Shown one piece after another: positions 17,805 through 25,623 of a stretch of DNA of 64,000 nt; position 1 is the first letter of the stretch, and every line of letters starts with the position of its first letter. The translations under genes and the position numbers were made by a program. The notes under the pieces are model-generated. The model was not told the DNA's origin and searched no databases. It worked only from the letters and a program-made list of their open reading frames with translations. This stretch comes from Halomonas binhaiensis (lineage in GTDB: Bacteria > Pseudomonadota > Gammaproteobacteria > Pseudomonadales > Halomonadaceae): positions 3,038,001 to 3,102,000 of the forward strand of contig NZ_CP038437.2 in assembly GCF_008329985.2 (NCBI RefSeq). The letters are read 5' to 3'.

Positions 17805-18470
17805 ATGAGTCGCCCCTCCGCCCCAGGCCACTCTTCAGCACCACGCATTGCCATCATCGACGATGATGACGATCTGCGTCAGTCACTCTCCTGGCTGCTT
17901 GAGTCGGTAGGACTCGAGACAGTCAGCTACGCTAGTGGTGATGAATTTCTTCATGCCGGGGTAGAAGGCCACGCCGTCTTGCTGCTCGATGTGCGCATGC
18001 CAGGCTTGAGTGGCCTGCAAGTGCAGCAACAGCTCAATGCTATCGAGCGATGCCCGCCCTTGATCATGATGACCGGCCATGGCGATGTCCCCATGGCTGT
18101 TTGCGCGCTCAAGGCCGGCGCCTTTGACTTCATCGAAAAGCCTTTCAACCAGCAACAGTTGATCGACGTCATCCAGCAGGCACTGGCCATACAGGCGCAA
18201 GCCTTGCAGCGTCATCAGCAATTGGACAGGCTCAGGCAGCGTTATCAGGCCCTGAGGCCAAAGGAACAGGAAGTACTGGTCGAAGTCGCTCGTGGCCATA
18301 CCAGTCGAGACATCGCCACTCACCTGGATTTGAGCACCAAGACGGTGGAGGTTTACCGCTACCGCATCATGAAGGCCCTTGACGCCGCCAGCCTGCCGCA
18401 ACTGGTACGTCTCGCCGTAGCGCTGGAACTGGTCGATGCATTACCCGATGACGGTGAGCCATCGTCCTGA
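17805..18470 (+). CDS. FixJ/NarL-type response regulator
   Basis: The 221-residue protein has an N-terminal receiver domain with acidic triad IIDDDDD, phospho-acceptor D62 in LLLDVRMPG and Lys in EKPFNQQQL, then a LuxR-type helix-turn-helix (about residues 155-210; LRPKEQEVLVEVARGHTSRD, STKTVEVYRYRIMKAL). It is the evident partner of the upstream kinase. Its targets are unknown; the deaminase gene 34 bp downstream may be one or may simply share the transcript. Confidence 0.88.
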   Translation: MSRPSAPGHSSAPRIAIIDDDDDLRQSLSWLLESVGLETVSYASGDEFLHAGVEGHAVLLLDVRMPGLSGLQVQQQLNAIERCPPLIMMTGHGDVPMAVCALKAGAFDFIEKPFNQQQLIDVIQQALAIQAQALQRHQQLDRLRQRYQALRPKEQEVLVEVARGHTSRDIATHLDLSTKTVEVYRYRIMKALDAASLPQLVRLAVALELVDALPDDGEPSS

Positions 18471-18504
18471 TCATTCAAGCCCTGCCCTTCAAAAGGAATG
18501 CCCC

Positions 18505-18984
18505 ATGAACAGCACTGATCTGCAACACTTGCGCCGCTGCGTCAGCCTGGCCCGGGCGGCACTGGAAGACGGCGACGAGCCCTTCGGTTCGCTACTGGTC
18601 GACGCCAACGGCGAAGTGCGCTTCGAGGACCGCAACCGTGTGGCCGGAGGTGATGCCACCCGTCATCCGGAATTCGCCATTGCTCGCTGGGCAGCGGAGC
18701 ACATGACACCGCAGCAAAGAGCCGCGGCGACTGTCTACACCTCGGGGGAACATTGCCCGATGTGTGCCGCCGCTCACGGCTGGGTAGGTTTGGGAAGAAT
18801 CGTCTACGCCAGCTCCACTCGGCAACTGGGCGAATGGCTGGCGCAGTGGGGCATTGCTCCGGGACCAGTGGCCGCCTTGCCGATTACCGATATCGTCCCT
18901 GCTGCCCAGGTGGAAGGGCCTGCGATAGAGCTTGCAGAAGAGATTCGCGAGCTGCATCGCCGCCTGCATGGTATCTCGGAATGA
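18505..18984 (+). CDS. Nucleoside/guanine deaminase-like zinc enzyme
   Basis: The 159-residue protein is of the cytidine-deaminase superfamily. Zinc ligands are expected from the His in RHPEFA and two Cys in GEHCPMCAAA. The usual HAE is HPE here, which is also seen in guanine-deaminase-like members, so tRNA adenosine deaminase (TadA) is unlikely. It probably deaminates a free base or nucleoside. AAAAGGA precedes the ATG at 18505. It is the last gene of the kinase-regulator group. Confidence 0.75.
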   Translation: MNSTDLQHLRRCVSLARAALEDGDEPFGSLLVDANGEVRFEDRNRVAGGDATRHPEFAIARWAAEHMTPQQRAAATVYTSGEHCPMCAAAHGWVGLGRIVYASSTRQLGEWLAQWGIAPGPVAALPITDIVPAAQVEGPAIELAEEIRELHRRLHGISE

Positions 18985-19034
18985 GTGGAACAACCGGGAT
19001 CTCATCGCTACCTGTCAACGTCGGAGTGTGATAC

Positions 19035-19880
19035 TCAGGCCAGACTCAAGGCATCCCCGATCCGAAGCACCACTCCGACACCCTCCTCCACCACAGCATT
19101 CTGGCCGAAATAGGCCCCCTTCCATCCGGGCTGAGTGTCCATCGTCACCAGCGTGCGCAGAGGTTCCTTCACCGAAGGTGCGATACCTGTCAACTGATCT
19201 TGAGTGACGATCTTGCAGCGCTTGCAGGGTTTACGCAGACCCAATCGGTATTCGGGTCCTTGCAAAGTGCGCCAGTCTCGCTCGGCAAAAGGTGCATCGC
19301 TACCGTCCACGACCACATTGGGTCGAAAACGAGTCATTGGCACCCTGCCCTCACCTTTCTGCTCAAGCTGTGCATTCAGGGCATCCAGCGAGGCTTGATG
19401 CGCAATCAACAACGGATACTCATCAGAAAACGCCACATGCACATGGCCTTTCTCGGCCTCAGCGAGGTAATCCGCCGGCACCTCTCGGCGCCCAGCCTCG
19501 GGGAAGCGCATCAGACGCAGCCCTTCTACCACCTCCAGACCGGGTACCGATGCCAGCCAGGCTGCCACTTCATCGCCTTCATCCAGAGCTTCGCAATAGG
19601 AGCGAAAGACACGTACCGTACGTGACGCGACTTTGGGTTCAGCAAGTGCAAGGGAAAAGTCCGGCAAGGCTTCATGACGAAGCGTGAGATGCTGTTCTCC
19701 CAGCTCCACCGTAATCATGGCAAGGGCAGACACTTCACGCTGAGTGATAAAATCCCCATTGCCGTCAACGATCATCCAGCGGCGATCGAACGCCAGCCCT
19801 CGCTCGGTAAGTTCGGCCTGGTCAAGAACAATGCCCCGCAGGGACTTGACAGGATAAATGGCCAATTGAGTGATATGCAT
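19035..19880 (-). CDS. MOSC-domain protein (YcbX-like)
   Basis: The 281-residue protein has an N-terminal MOSC beta-barrel (ITQLAIYPVKSLRGI, GLAFDRRWMIVD) and a C-terminal MOSC domain with the molybdenum-cofactor Cys in LRKPCKRCKIVTQD. E. coli YcbX, the close relative, reduces N-hydroxylated bases using Moco; it also has a C-terminal ferredoxin domain that is absent here. The start at 19880 has AAGGA upstream. The gene begins 11 bases after the ygeA stop, so both probably form one transcript. Confidence 0.8.
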   Translation of the reverse strand: MHITQLAIYPVKSLRGIVLDQAELTERGLAFDRRWMIVDGNGDFITQREVSALAMITVELGEQHLTLRHEALPDFSLALAEPKVASRTVRVFRSYCEALDEGDEVAAWLASVPGLEVVEGLRLMRFPEAGRREVPADYLAEAEKGHVHVAFSDEYPLLIAHQASLDALNAQLEQKGEGRVPMTRFRPNVVVDGSDAPFAERDWRTLQGPEYRLGLRKPCKRCKIVTQDQLTGIAPSVKEPLRTLVTMDTQPGWKGAYFGQNAVVEEGVGVVLRIGDALSLA

Positions 19881-19891
19881 ATACGTCCTTG

Positions 19892-20581
19892 TCAGTCGAG
19901 TGCATGCTTCACTGCACACTCAGCATGCAGAGCGGCAGTATCATAGAGCGGCATTGCCGTGTCCTGCTGAGAAACCAGCAAGGCAATTTCGGTACAACCG
20001 AGAATCACGGCCTCAGCACCACGGGCCGCCAGGGCATCCATGATACGCAACATCGCATCGCGCGAGCCAGGTTCAATGACTCCCTGACACAGCTCGTCAT
20101 ATATGATCCGGTGCACGCACTCTCGCTCATCTTCTTCAGGAACCAGGACTTCCAGGCCACTGGCCTCAAGGCGTTCCCGATAAAACGCTTGCTCCATGGT
20201 GAAGCGGGTGCCGAGCAGGCCCACACGCTGTACGTCATCCGCCAACAAGGCATCCGCAGTCGCATCGGCAATATGCAGCAGAGGAATATCGATGGCACTG
20301 GCGACCTGGTCGGCCACCTTATGCATGGTATTGGTTCCTATCAGCAGCAGTTCAGCCCCAGCCCCCTGCAATCTCTGTGCCGCTTGCGCCAACAGATCTC
20401 CCGCCACAGCCCAGTTCCCTTCGCGCTGCAGGTCCTCTATCTCGGCAAAGTCGACGCTGAACATGAGGATCTTCGCCGAATGATGCCCTCCCAGGCGACG
20501 ATTCACCCCCCGGTTCAAGGCCTGATAGTAACTCACGGTGGATTCCCAACTCATGCCACCCAACAATCCAATAGTTTTCAT
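19892..20581 (-). CDS. ygeA: Aspartate/glutamate racemase-family enzyme, YgeA-like
   Basis: The 229-residue protein matches E. coli YgeA along its length, with GLLGGMSWEST, LGGHHSAKIL, GTNTMHKVADQV, LGTRFTMEQAFY and LGCTEIALL. YgeA has been described as a broad amino-acid racemase. The first catalytic position is Thr (GTNTMH) instead of Cys, as in YgeA itself, and the second is the Cys of GCTE. It is cytosolic, with no signal peptide, unlike the exported racemase at 2647. The ATG at 20581 has GGAGG upstream. Confidence 0.85.
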   Translation of the reverse strand: MKTIGLLGGMSWESTVSYYQALNRGVNRRLGGHHSAKILMFSVDFAEIEDLQREGNWAVAGDLLAQAAQRLQGAGAELLLIGTNTMHKVADQVASAIDIPLLHIADATADALLADDVQRVGLLGTRFTMEQAFYRERLEASGLEVLVPEEDERECVHRIIYDELCQGVIEPGSRDAMLRIMDALAARGAEAVILGCTEIALLVSQQDTAMPLYDTAALHAECAVKHALD

Positions 20582-20761
20582 TGCTCCGGCCTCCTGATCC
20601 AGTCTCCCAGTCATCCCTGCCTCAGCCTCTCTCCATCAGCAATCGAGACTGGCCAACACGGCGGTATCTGTTCCGTTTTCGTCTTTTCCTGAACACATAT
20701 AAAGCATAGGATCGAATTTTGCCCAAACGCACCAAGCTCGCCCAGATCCCAAGGATTCAGC

Positions 20762-21661
20762 ATGTCAGCTTCTGACACTCTCAAGCTTCTGCTGCTATCG
20801 ACACTATGGGGGATGTCTTTCATCTTCATGCGTGTCGCCGCGCCAGAATTCGGCCCACTACCGCTAGTGCTGATCCGCATGGGATTGGCTGCCTTGCTGT
20901 TGGCCCCACTCGTCTTGATGTCCCGTCACTATCTGAGACTGGTGCGCGAAAATCTTGGCCCTTTGGCACTGCTCGGTTTCCTTAACCACGTGCTGCCATT
21001 CTCGCTCCTTGCATTGGCCACCATGCGCCTGGAAGCAGGCTTCACTTCCCTGATCAATGCCACCACTCCTATATTCACTGCCTTGATTGGAGCAGCCTGC
21101 TTTGCCACTCCAATCCGCAAGCACCAATACCTGGGGCTCGCGGTGGCATTCTTTGGCGTCTATGTACTGTCAGCGGACCGTCTCGATTTCGCGCTAGGCG
21201 GTGATGGCTGGTACATCCTGGCGGTACTCGGTGCTACCTGCGGTTACGGCCTTGCCGGCAATTATTCCAAGACCCGCCTCAGCCACTTGCCAGTGCGCGT
21301 ACTGGCAGCGGGCAGTTGCGGCATGTCCGGATTGATGCTGCTGATTCCCGGACTCCTGATGTGGCCACAAGGCAGTATCAGCAGCATGGCCTGGGCCAGC
21401 GCCATTGCCATTGCCGTTCTCTCCTCGGCTCTGGCTTTCCTGTTGTACTTCAGCCTGCTGGCCAGTGCTGGTGCCACGGCCGCCTCAACGGTCACCTTTC
21501 TGGTGCCCGTCAGTGCTCTACTATGGGGATACCTGCTGCTCAATGAGTCATTGAATGGCCGTATCCTGATCGGCATGGCCATTACACTTGCCGGCACAGC
21601 GGTTGCCACCGGCATGCTGCCCTGGCAATGGCGCCGCACGAGCAAGACGACACCAAGCTAG
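20762..21661 (+). CDS. EamA/DMT-family inner-membrane transporter
   Basis: This 299-residue protein has ten predicted membrane segments in two EamA repeats of about 140 residues (first: LLLSTLWGMSFIFMRVAAPE; second: LAVLGATCGYGLAGNYSKTR). The family exports or imports amino acids, metabolites or drugs; the substrate cannot be predicted. AAGGATT precedes the ATG. It is divergent from ygeA. Confidence 0.8.
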   Translation: MSASDTLKLLLLSTLWGMSFIFMRVAAPEFGPLPLVLIRMGLAALLLAPLVLMSRHYLRLVRENLGPLALLGFLNHVLPFSLLALATMRLEAGFTSLINATTPIFTALIGAACFATPIRKHQYLGLAVAFFGVYVLSADRLDFALGGDGWYILAVLGATCGYGLAGNYSKTRLSHLPVRVLAAGSCGMSGLMLLIPGLLMWPQGSISSMAWASAIAIAVLSSALAFLLYFSLLASAGATAASTVTFLVPVSALLWGYLLLNESLNGRILIGMAITLAGTAVATGMLPWQWRRTSKTTPS

Positions 21662-21695
21662 GCAAAATCAGGCTAGGCAAAACCAGGCTAGATCT
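21660..21695. repeat. Short 15-bp tandem repeat at the convergent gene ends
   Basis: Two and a half 15-bp units (AGGCAAAATCAGGCT and AGGCAAAACCAGGCT) run from the transporter stop codon into the end of the acetyltransferase gene. Confidence 0.6.
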
Positions 21696-22137
21696 TTGAA
21701 GGCATTTCCTTCTCGAGCCCCCAGACCTGGCCCCATGGCGTTGACGCCTCTTGCACCTGCTGATAGCCACAGCGCCGATACAGCGCTGCAGCCCGGCTTC
21801 CAGACAGCACCTTGAGTCGCACAGCGGTGCAGCCCTGCGCCATGGCCTCCTGCTCCACCCGAGCCAAGGCCAGGGAGCCCAGTCCCTGGCCTCGCTCGTC
21901 AGCCATCACCTGCAATTCCCGCAGATACAGCCTGGCATCAAGCACTTCCCAGGCCAACAGCCCGCAGCGTCGCCCTGCTACCATCAGCCACCGCCATTCC
22001 TGCCCCGGCCAGCGCTGAGTGAAGCCTTCCTCATCCCAGCTCAGGCCATGCCGCTGATAGTCTTCAGCCATGTTGCCACGAACCAGCGCCTGGGCCGCCT
22101 GCAGATCATCGCAGGGTACAAGCAGAAGAGATGACAT
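21688..22137 (-). CDS. GNAT-family N-acetyltransferase
   Basis: The 149-residue protein has the GNAT core: acetyl-CoA loop DERGQGLGSLALARVE (about residues 80-95) and a C-terminal segment ALYRRCGYQQV. The acceptor substrate is unknown. It begins 6 bases after the enoyl-CoA hydratase stop with no visible Shine-Dalgarno, so it is probably translated by coupling. It is the last gene of the acyl-CoA cluster, although its role may be unrelated. Confidence 0.75.
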   Translation of the reverse strand: MSSLLLVPCDDLQAAQALVRGNMAEDYQRHGLSWDEEGFTQRWPGQEWRWLMVAGRRCGLLAWEVLDARLYLRELQVMADERGQGLGSLALARVEQEAMAQGCTAVRLKVLSGSRAAALYRRCGYQQVQEASTPWGQVWGLEKEMPSKI

Positions 22138-22143
22138 GTCTGC

Positions 22144-22917
22144 TTAGAAATCGGGCTTGCGCTTTTCGACGAAAGCCGTCATTCCCTCGCGTTGTTCGCC
22201 GCCTGCGAAACACAGTGCAAAGAGACCTGTTTCCAGGGCCAGGGCACTGTCCAGATCCTGGTCCATGCCATCGTGAATTGCCTGCTTGGCACTACGCACC
22301 GCCTGAGGACCATTGCCGCTCAGTTGCTTGCTCAGAGTATCGGCATAATCCTGCAGCTCGCTCTGAGACATCACCTGGTTGACCAGGCCAATACGCAAGG
22401 CTTCCTGGGCCTCGAGCTTGCGACCCGTCGTGCATAGATCCAGTGCCATGGCAGGGCCAACTCGACGCGGCAAGCGCTGCGTACCGCCAAAGCCAGGAAT
22501 CACGCCAAGCAGAACTTCCGGTTGGCCGAAAATGGCATTGTCACTGGCAACGGCCCAGTCACAGGCCAGCGCCAGCTCGCAGCCACCACCCAGGCAAAAA
22601 CCGTTGACCAATGCCACGACCGGTACCGGCAAGGTCTCGAGACGCTTGATCGTACGCAATGCCTTGCCAGCAAACTCGCGAGCCTCTGCCGGGGTCTTGT
22701 CCTGCATCTCGCTGATATCGGCACCGGCAACGAAGGACTTTTCTCCTGCACCAGTGATCAGTACCGCACGCAGGTCGTCCCGTCCTTCCAGCTCGACCAG
22801 AATCTGTTCCAGCGTCTCGATCACAGCACTGTTGAGTGCATTGAGTGCCTGGGGACGATTGATCGTCAGACGCAGCACACCACGGTTATCGACCACTTCA
22901 ATCAACTGCTCGCTCAT
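22144..22917 (-). CDS. Enoyl-CoA hydratase (crotonase family)
   Basis: The 257-residue protein is the length of stand-alone short-chain enoyl-CoA hydratases. Both catalytic glutamates are present: GGGCELALACDW and GQPEVLLGVIPGFGGTQRL. It hydrates 2-enoyl-CoA to L-3-hydroxyacyl-CoA, the step before the dehydrogenase encoded upstream. AGGAGGG lies 4 bases before the ATG. It is in the same orientation as the acyl-CoA genes but separated from them by two small hairpins. Confidence 0.85.
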   Translation of the reverse strand: MSEQLIEVVDNRGVLRLTINRPQALNALNSAVIETLEQILVELEGRDDLRAVLITGAGEKSFVAGADISEMQDKTPAEAREFAGKALRTIKRLETLPVPVVALVNGFCLGGGCELALACDWAVASDNAIFGQPEVLLGVIPGFGGTQRLPRRVGPAMALDLCTTGRKLEAQEALRIGLVNQVMSQSELQDYADTLSKQLSGNGPQAVRSAKQAIHDGMDQDLDSALALETGLFALCFAGGEQREGMTAFVEKRKPDF

Positions 22918-22953
22918 AATCCCTCCTGATACCTGATAGACGTATTAGCCATG

Positions 22954-23035
22954 GCCTACCCTAGCGAACGCTTGGTAGGCAAACAAGCAGGCTTTCGTTC
23001 AAGACCAGCAAACCCTTGCCCCGAGGCACGGGGCA
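22954..23035 (-). other. Two intercistronic hairpins in the acyl-CoA cluster
   Basis: The first hairpin (GCCTACC / GGTAGGC, 22954-22980) and the second (TGCCCCG / CGGGGCA, 23017-23035) lie between the dehydrogenase and the hydratase genes. Neither has a strong T-run on the minus strand; the second, just past the dehydrogenase stop, could be a partial terminator. Confidence 0.45.
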
Positions 23036-23044
23036 GGAGAAACA

Positions 23045-23890
23045 TCAGGTGTAATGGAAGAATCCGCGGCCACTCTTGCGACCAAGCTGGCCGGCATCCA
23101 CCATGCGCTTGAGCAGCGGACAAGGGCGGTATTTGGGATCACCAAAACCGTCGGCCAGGACGTCCATGATCGCCAGGCACACATCGAGACCAATGAGATC
23201 TGCCAGAGCCAGAGGGCCAATCGGATGTGCAGCCCCCAGCTTCATGGCGGTATCGATATCCTCTGGGCTGGCAGCCCCTTCATGCACCAGGAAGATCGCT
23301 TCGTTGATCATGGGAATCAACAGACGGTTGACGGCAAATCCCGGGGAATCGGCAATGGCAACGGAGGTCTTGCCCATGGCTTCAGCCAGGGCCTCGACTC
23401 GCGCCACCGTGGCATCGCTGGTCTGTTCGGCACGAATCACCTCGACCAGCTTGAGCACGGGAACCGGGTTGAAGAAATGCATGCCGATCACTCGCTGAGG
23501 GCCTTCGCAGACGGCAGCCAGGCGAGTCAGGGACAGAGAGGAAGTATTGGAAGCCAGGATAATGTCTGGCGACAGGCGACTGAGGTCACGGAACAAGGCT
23601 TCCTTGAGGTCCGCTTTTTCCGGCGCGGCCTCGATCACCACCTCGCAACTACCAAGGGCTTTCAGAGATATCGCGGTACTCAGGCGTTGCTGTGCGACAG
23701 AACGCTCGTCGTCACTGAGCCTGCCCTTTTCCACCAACTTGCCGAGCCCCTTGTCGATGGCATTCCTGGCCCGATCGAGCGGGGCTTCGGCAACATCATA
23801 CAGGGTGACGACAAACCCACTCTGCAGCAGTACCTGAGCAATCCCCTGCCCCATGGTTCCTGCACCGACCACGCCAATCTGTTGACTCAT
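23045..23890 (-). CDS. 3-hydroxybutyryl-CoA dehydrogenase
   Basis: The 281-residue protein is the standard length for this NAD-dependent enzyme. It has an N-terminal Rossmann motif GVVGAGTMGQGIAQ, the catalytic His in IGMHFFNPVPVLKLVEVI, and the C-terminal helical domain with FAVNRLLIPMINEAI and GPLALADLIGLDV. It oxidises L-3-hydroxyacyl-CoA to 3-oxoacyl-CoA. The ATG at 23890 has GGAGGG upstream. It follows the acyl-CoA ligase gene by 80 bp. Confidence 0.88.
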   Translation of the reverse strand: MSQQIGVVGAGTMGQGIAQVLLQSGFVVTLYDVAEAPLDRARNAIDKGLGKLVEKGRLSDDERSVAQQRLSTAISLKALGSCEVVIEAAPEKADLKEALFRDLSRLSPDIILASNTSSLSLTRLAAVCEGPQRVIGMHFFNPVPVLKLVEVIRAEQTSDATVARVEALAEAMGKTSVAIADSPGFAVNRLLIPMINEAIFLVHEGAASPEDIDTAMKLGAAHPIGPLALADLIGLDVCLAIMDVLADGFGDPKYRPCPLLKRMVDAGQLGRKSGRGFFHYT

Positions 23891-23970
23891 CCATTTCCCT
23901 CCATTTATCCATGATCTGCCCAGGTTCATGCCTGAAGCTGGAACGGCTCGGTGCCCCTTGAAAGCCCTGA

Positions 23971-25602
23971 CTAGAGGTTTCGCGCCTCTTCGCGAAGCAC
24001 GAACTTCTGAATCTTGCCAGTAGACGTCTTGGGCAATTCAGTAAATACAATCGTCTTGGGGACCTTGAAGCCAGCCAGGTGCTCGCGGCAGTATGCGATG
24101 AGTTCCGCCTCGGAGACATCCGCACAGCCATCCTTGAGCTTGACGAAAGCACATGGGGTCTCGCCCCATTTCTCATCAGGCCTTGCCACCACGGCAACTT
24201 CCTCCACAGCCGGGTGAGCATAGAGAGCATCTTCCACCTCAATGGTGGAAATGTTCTCTCCGCCCGAAATGATAATATCCTTGGCCCGATCCTTGATCTC
24301 GATGTAGCCATCTGCATGCCACACGGCCAGGTCGCCGGTATGGTACCAACCCCCGTCGAGCGCTGCCTCAGTGGCTTCAGGGTTCTTGAGATACCCCTTC
24401 ATGACGGTATTGCCTCGCATCAGCACTTCCCCCATGGTCTTGCCATCCTTGGGCAGCAGCTCCAGGGTATCAGGGTCCGCAACACAGGCAGCTTCGAGCA
24501 TCGGATAGCGTACCCCCTGGCGGGACTTGATGCGTGCCCGCTCCTCGAGGGGCAGCTCGTCCCAGGATTCGCGCCAGGCACAGGATGTCACTGGCCCATA
24601 GACTTCGGTAAGCCCATAGACATGAGTGACATCGATGCCCATTCGTTCCACTCCAGCGATGACTGCCGCCGGAGGCGCTGCGCCAGCCGTGGTGGCCTTG
24701 ACGGGATGATCGATGACGCTCTTGTCTGCCTCGGGCAGATTGACCAGGCCATTGAGCACAATGGGAGCACCGCTGAAATGGGTCACTTTCTCTGCTGCAA
24801 TCAGCTCCATGACCCGCTTGGGTTCGACCTTGCGCAGACATACGTTGGTCCCGGTCATCGCCGCAATCACCCATGGAAAACACCAGCCATTGCAATGGAA
24901 CATGGGCAAGGTCCACAGGTAGACCGGGTGCTGAGACATGCCCCAGGCCAACAGATTGCCCAAGGCATTCAGATAGGCACCGCGATGATGATAGACCACT
25001 CCCTTGGGTCGCCCGGTAGTACCCGAGGTGTAGTTGAGAGAGATCGCCTGCCATTCATCATCGGGCAAGCGATAGGGATAGTCCGGGTCCCCCTCGGCCA
25101 GCAGTGACTCGTATTCCACGTCGCCGATTGACTTCCCACCAGGGTAGAAGGCTTCGTCCGCCACATCGATGATCAGCGGCTTGTCATCCAGCTTGTCTAC
25201 TGCCTGGGCGATGACATCGGCAAATTCCGGGTCCACCAGCACGACCTTGGCTTCACCATGCTCGAGCATATAGGCGATGGCATCGGCATCCAGGCGAATA
25301 TTCAAGGTATTGAGCACACAGCCGGCCAAGGGTACGCCGAAGTGAACCTCAAACATGGCTGGCACATTCGGCAACATGACAGCGACAGTCTCTCCTGCCT
25401 GAATACCGCGTTTCTTGAGTGCAGAAGCCAGGCGGCGGCAGCGTTCCCAGGTCGTCGCCCAGTCACGCCGGATATCCCCATAGATCACTGCCGGGTAATC
25501 CGGATAGACAGAAGCACTACGTTCAATGAATGTCAGCGGAGACAGGGCCACATGATTAGCCGAGGTCTGCGGCATTCCCTGTTCGAAAATCGATGCAGTC
25601 AT
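23971..25602 (-). CDS. Acyl-CoA ligase (AMP-forming), AlkK/DmdB-like
   Basis: The 543-residue protein has the adenylate-forming motifs: P-loop YTSGTTGRPKG (residues 191-201), VYGLTEVYGP, YHTGDLAVW, and the C-terminal lysine K530 in TSTGKIQKF. The overall pattern fits the medium-chain acyl-CoA synthetase / methylmercaptopropionate-CoA ligase group. It activates a carboxylic acid to its CoA ester. It lies 21 bp after the acyl-CoA dehydrogenase gene in one probable operon, which suggests both act on the same acid. A good site (AGGGGAAA) precedes the ATG. Confidence 0.82.
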   Translation of the reverse strand: MTASIFEQGMPQTSANHVALSPLTFIERSASVYPDYPAVIYGDIRRDWATTWERCRRLASALKKRGIQAGETVAVMLPNVPAMFEVHFGVPLAGCVLNTLNIRLDADAIAYMLEHGEAKVVLVDPEFADVIAQAVDKLDDKPLIIDVADEAFYPGGKSIGDVEYESLLAEGDPDYPYRLPDDEWQAISLNYTSGTTGRPKGVVYHHRGAYLNALGNLLAWGMSQHPVYLWTLPMFHCNGWCFPWVIAAMTGTNVCLRKVEPKRVMELIAAEKVTHFSGAPIVLNGLVNLPEADKSVIDHPVKATTAGAAPPAAVIAGVERMGIDVTHVYGLTEVYGPVTSCAWRESWDELPLEERARIKSRQGVRYPMLEAACVADPDTLELLPKDGKTMGEVLMRGNTVMKGYLKNPEATEAALDGGWYHTGDLAVWHADGYIEIKDRAKDIIISGGENISTIEVEDALYAHPAVEEVAVVARPDEKWGETPCAFVKLKDGCADVSEAELIAYCREHLAGFKVPKTIVFTELPKTSTGKIQKFVLREEARNL

Positions 25603-25623
25603 GCTTTTCCCCTAGTGTAGGTT

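Noticed and set aside
24079..25107. A 342-codon plus-strand frame
   Set aside because: It is antisense to the acyl-CoA ligase, whose motifs are intact.
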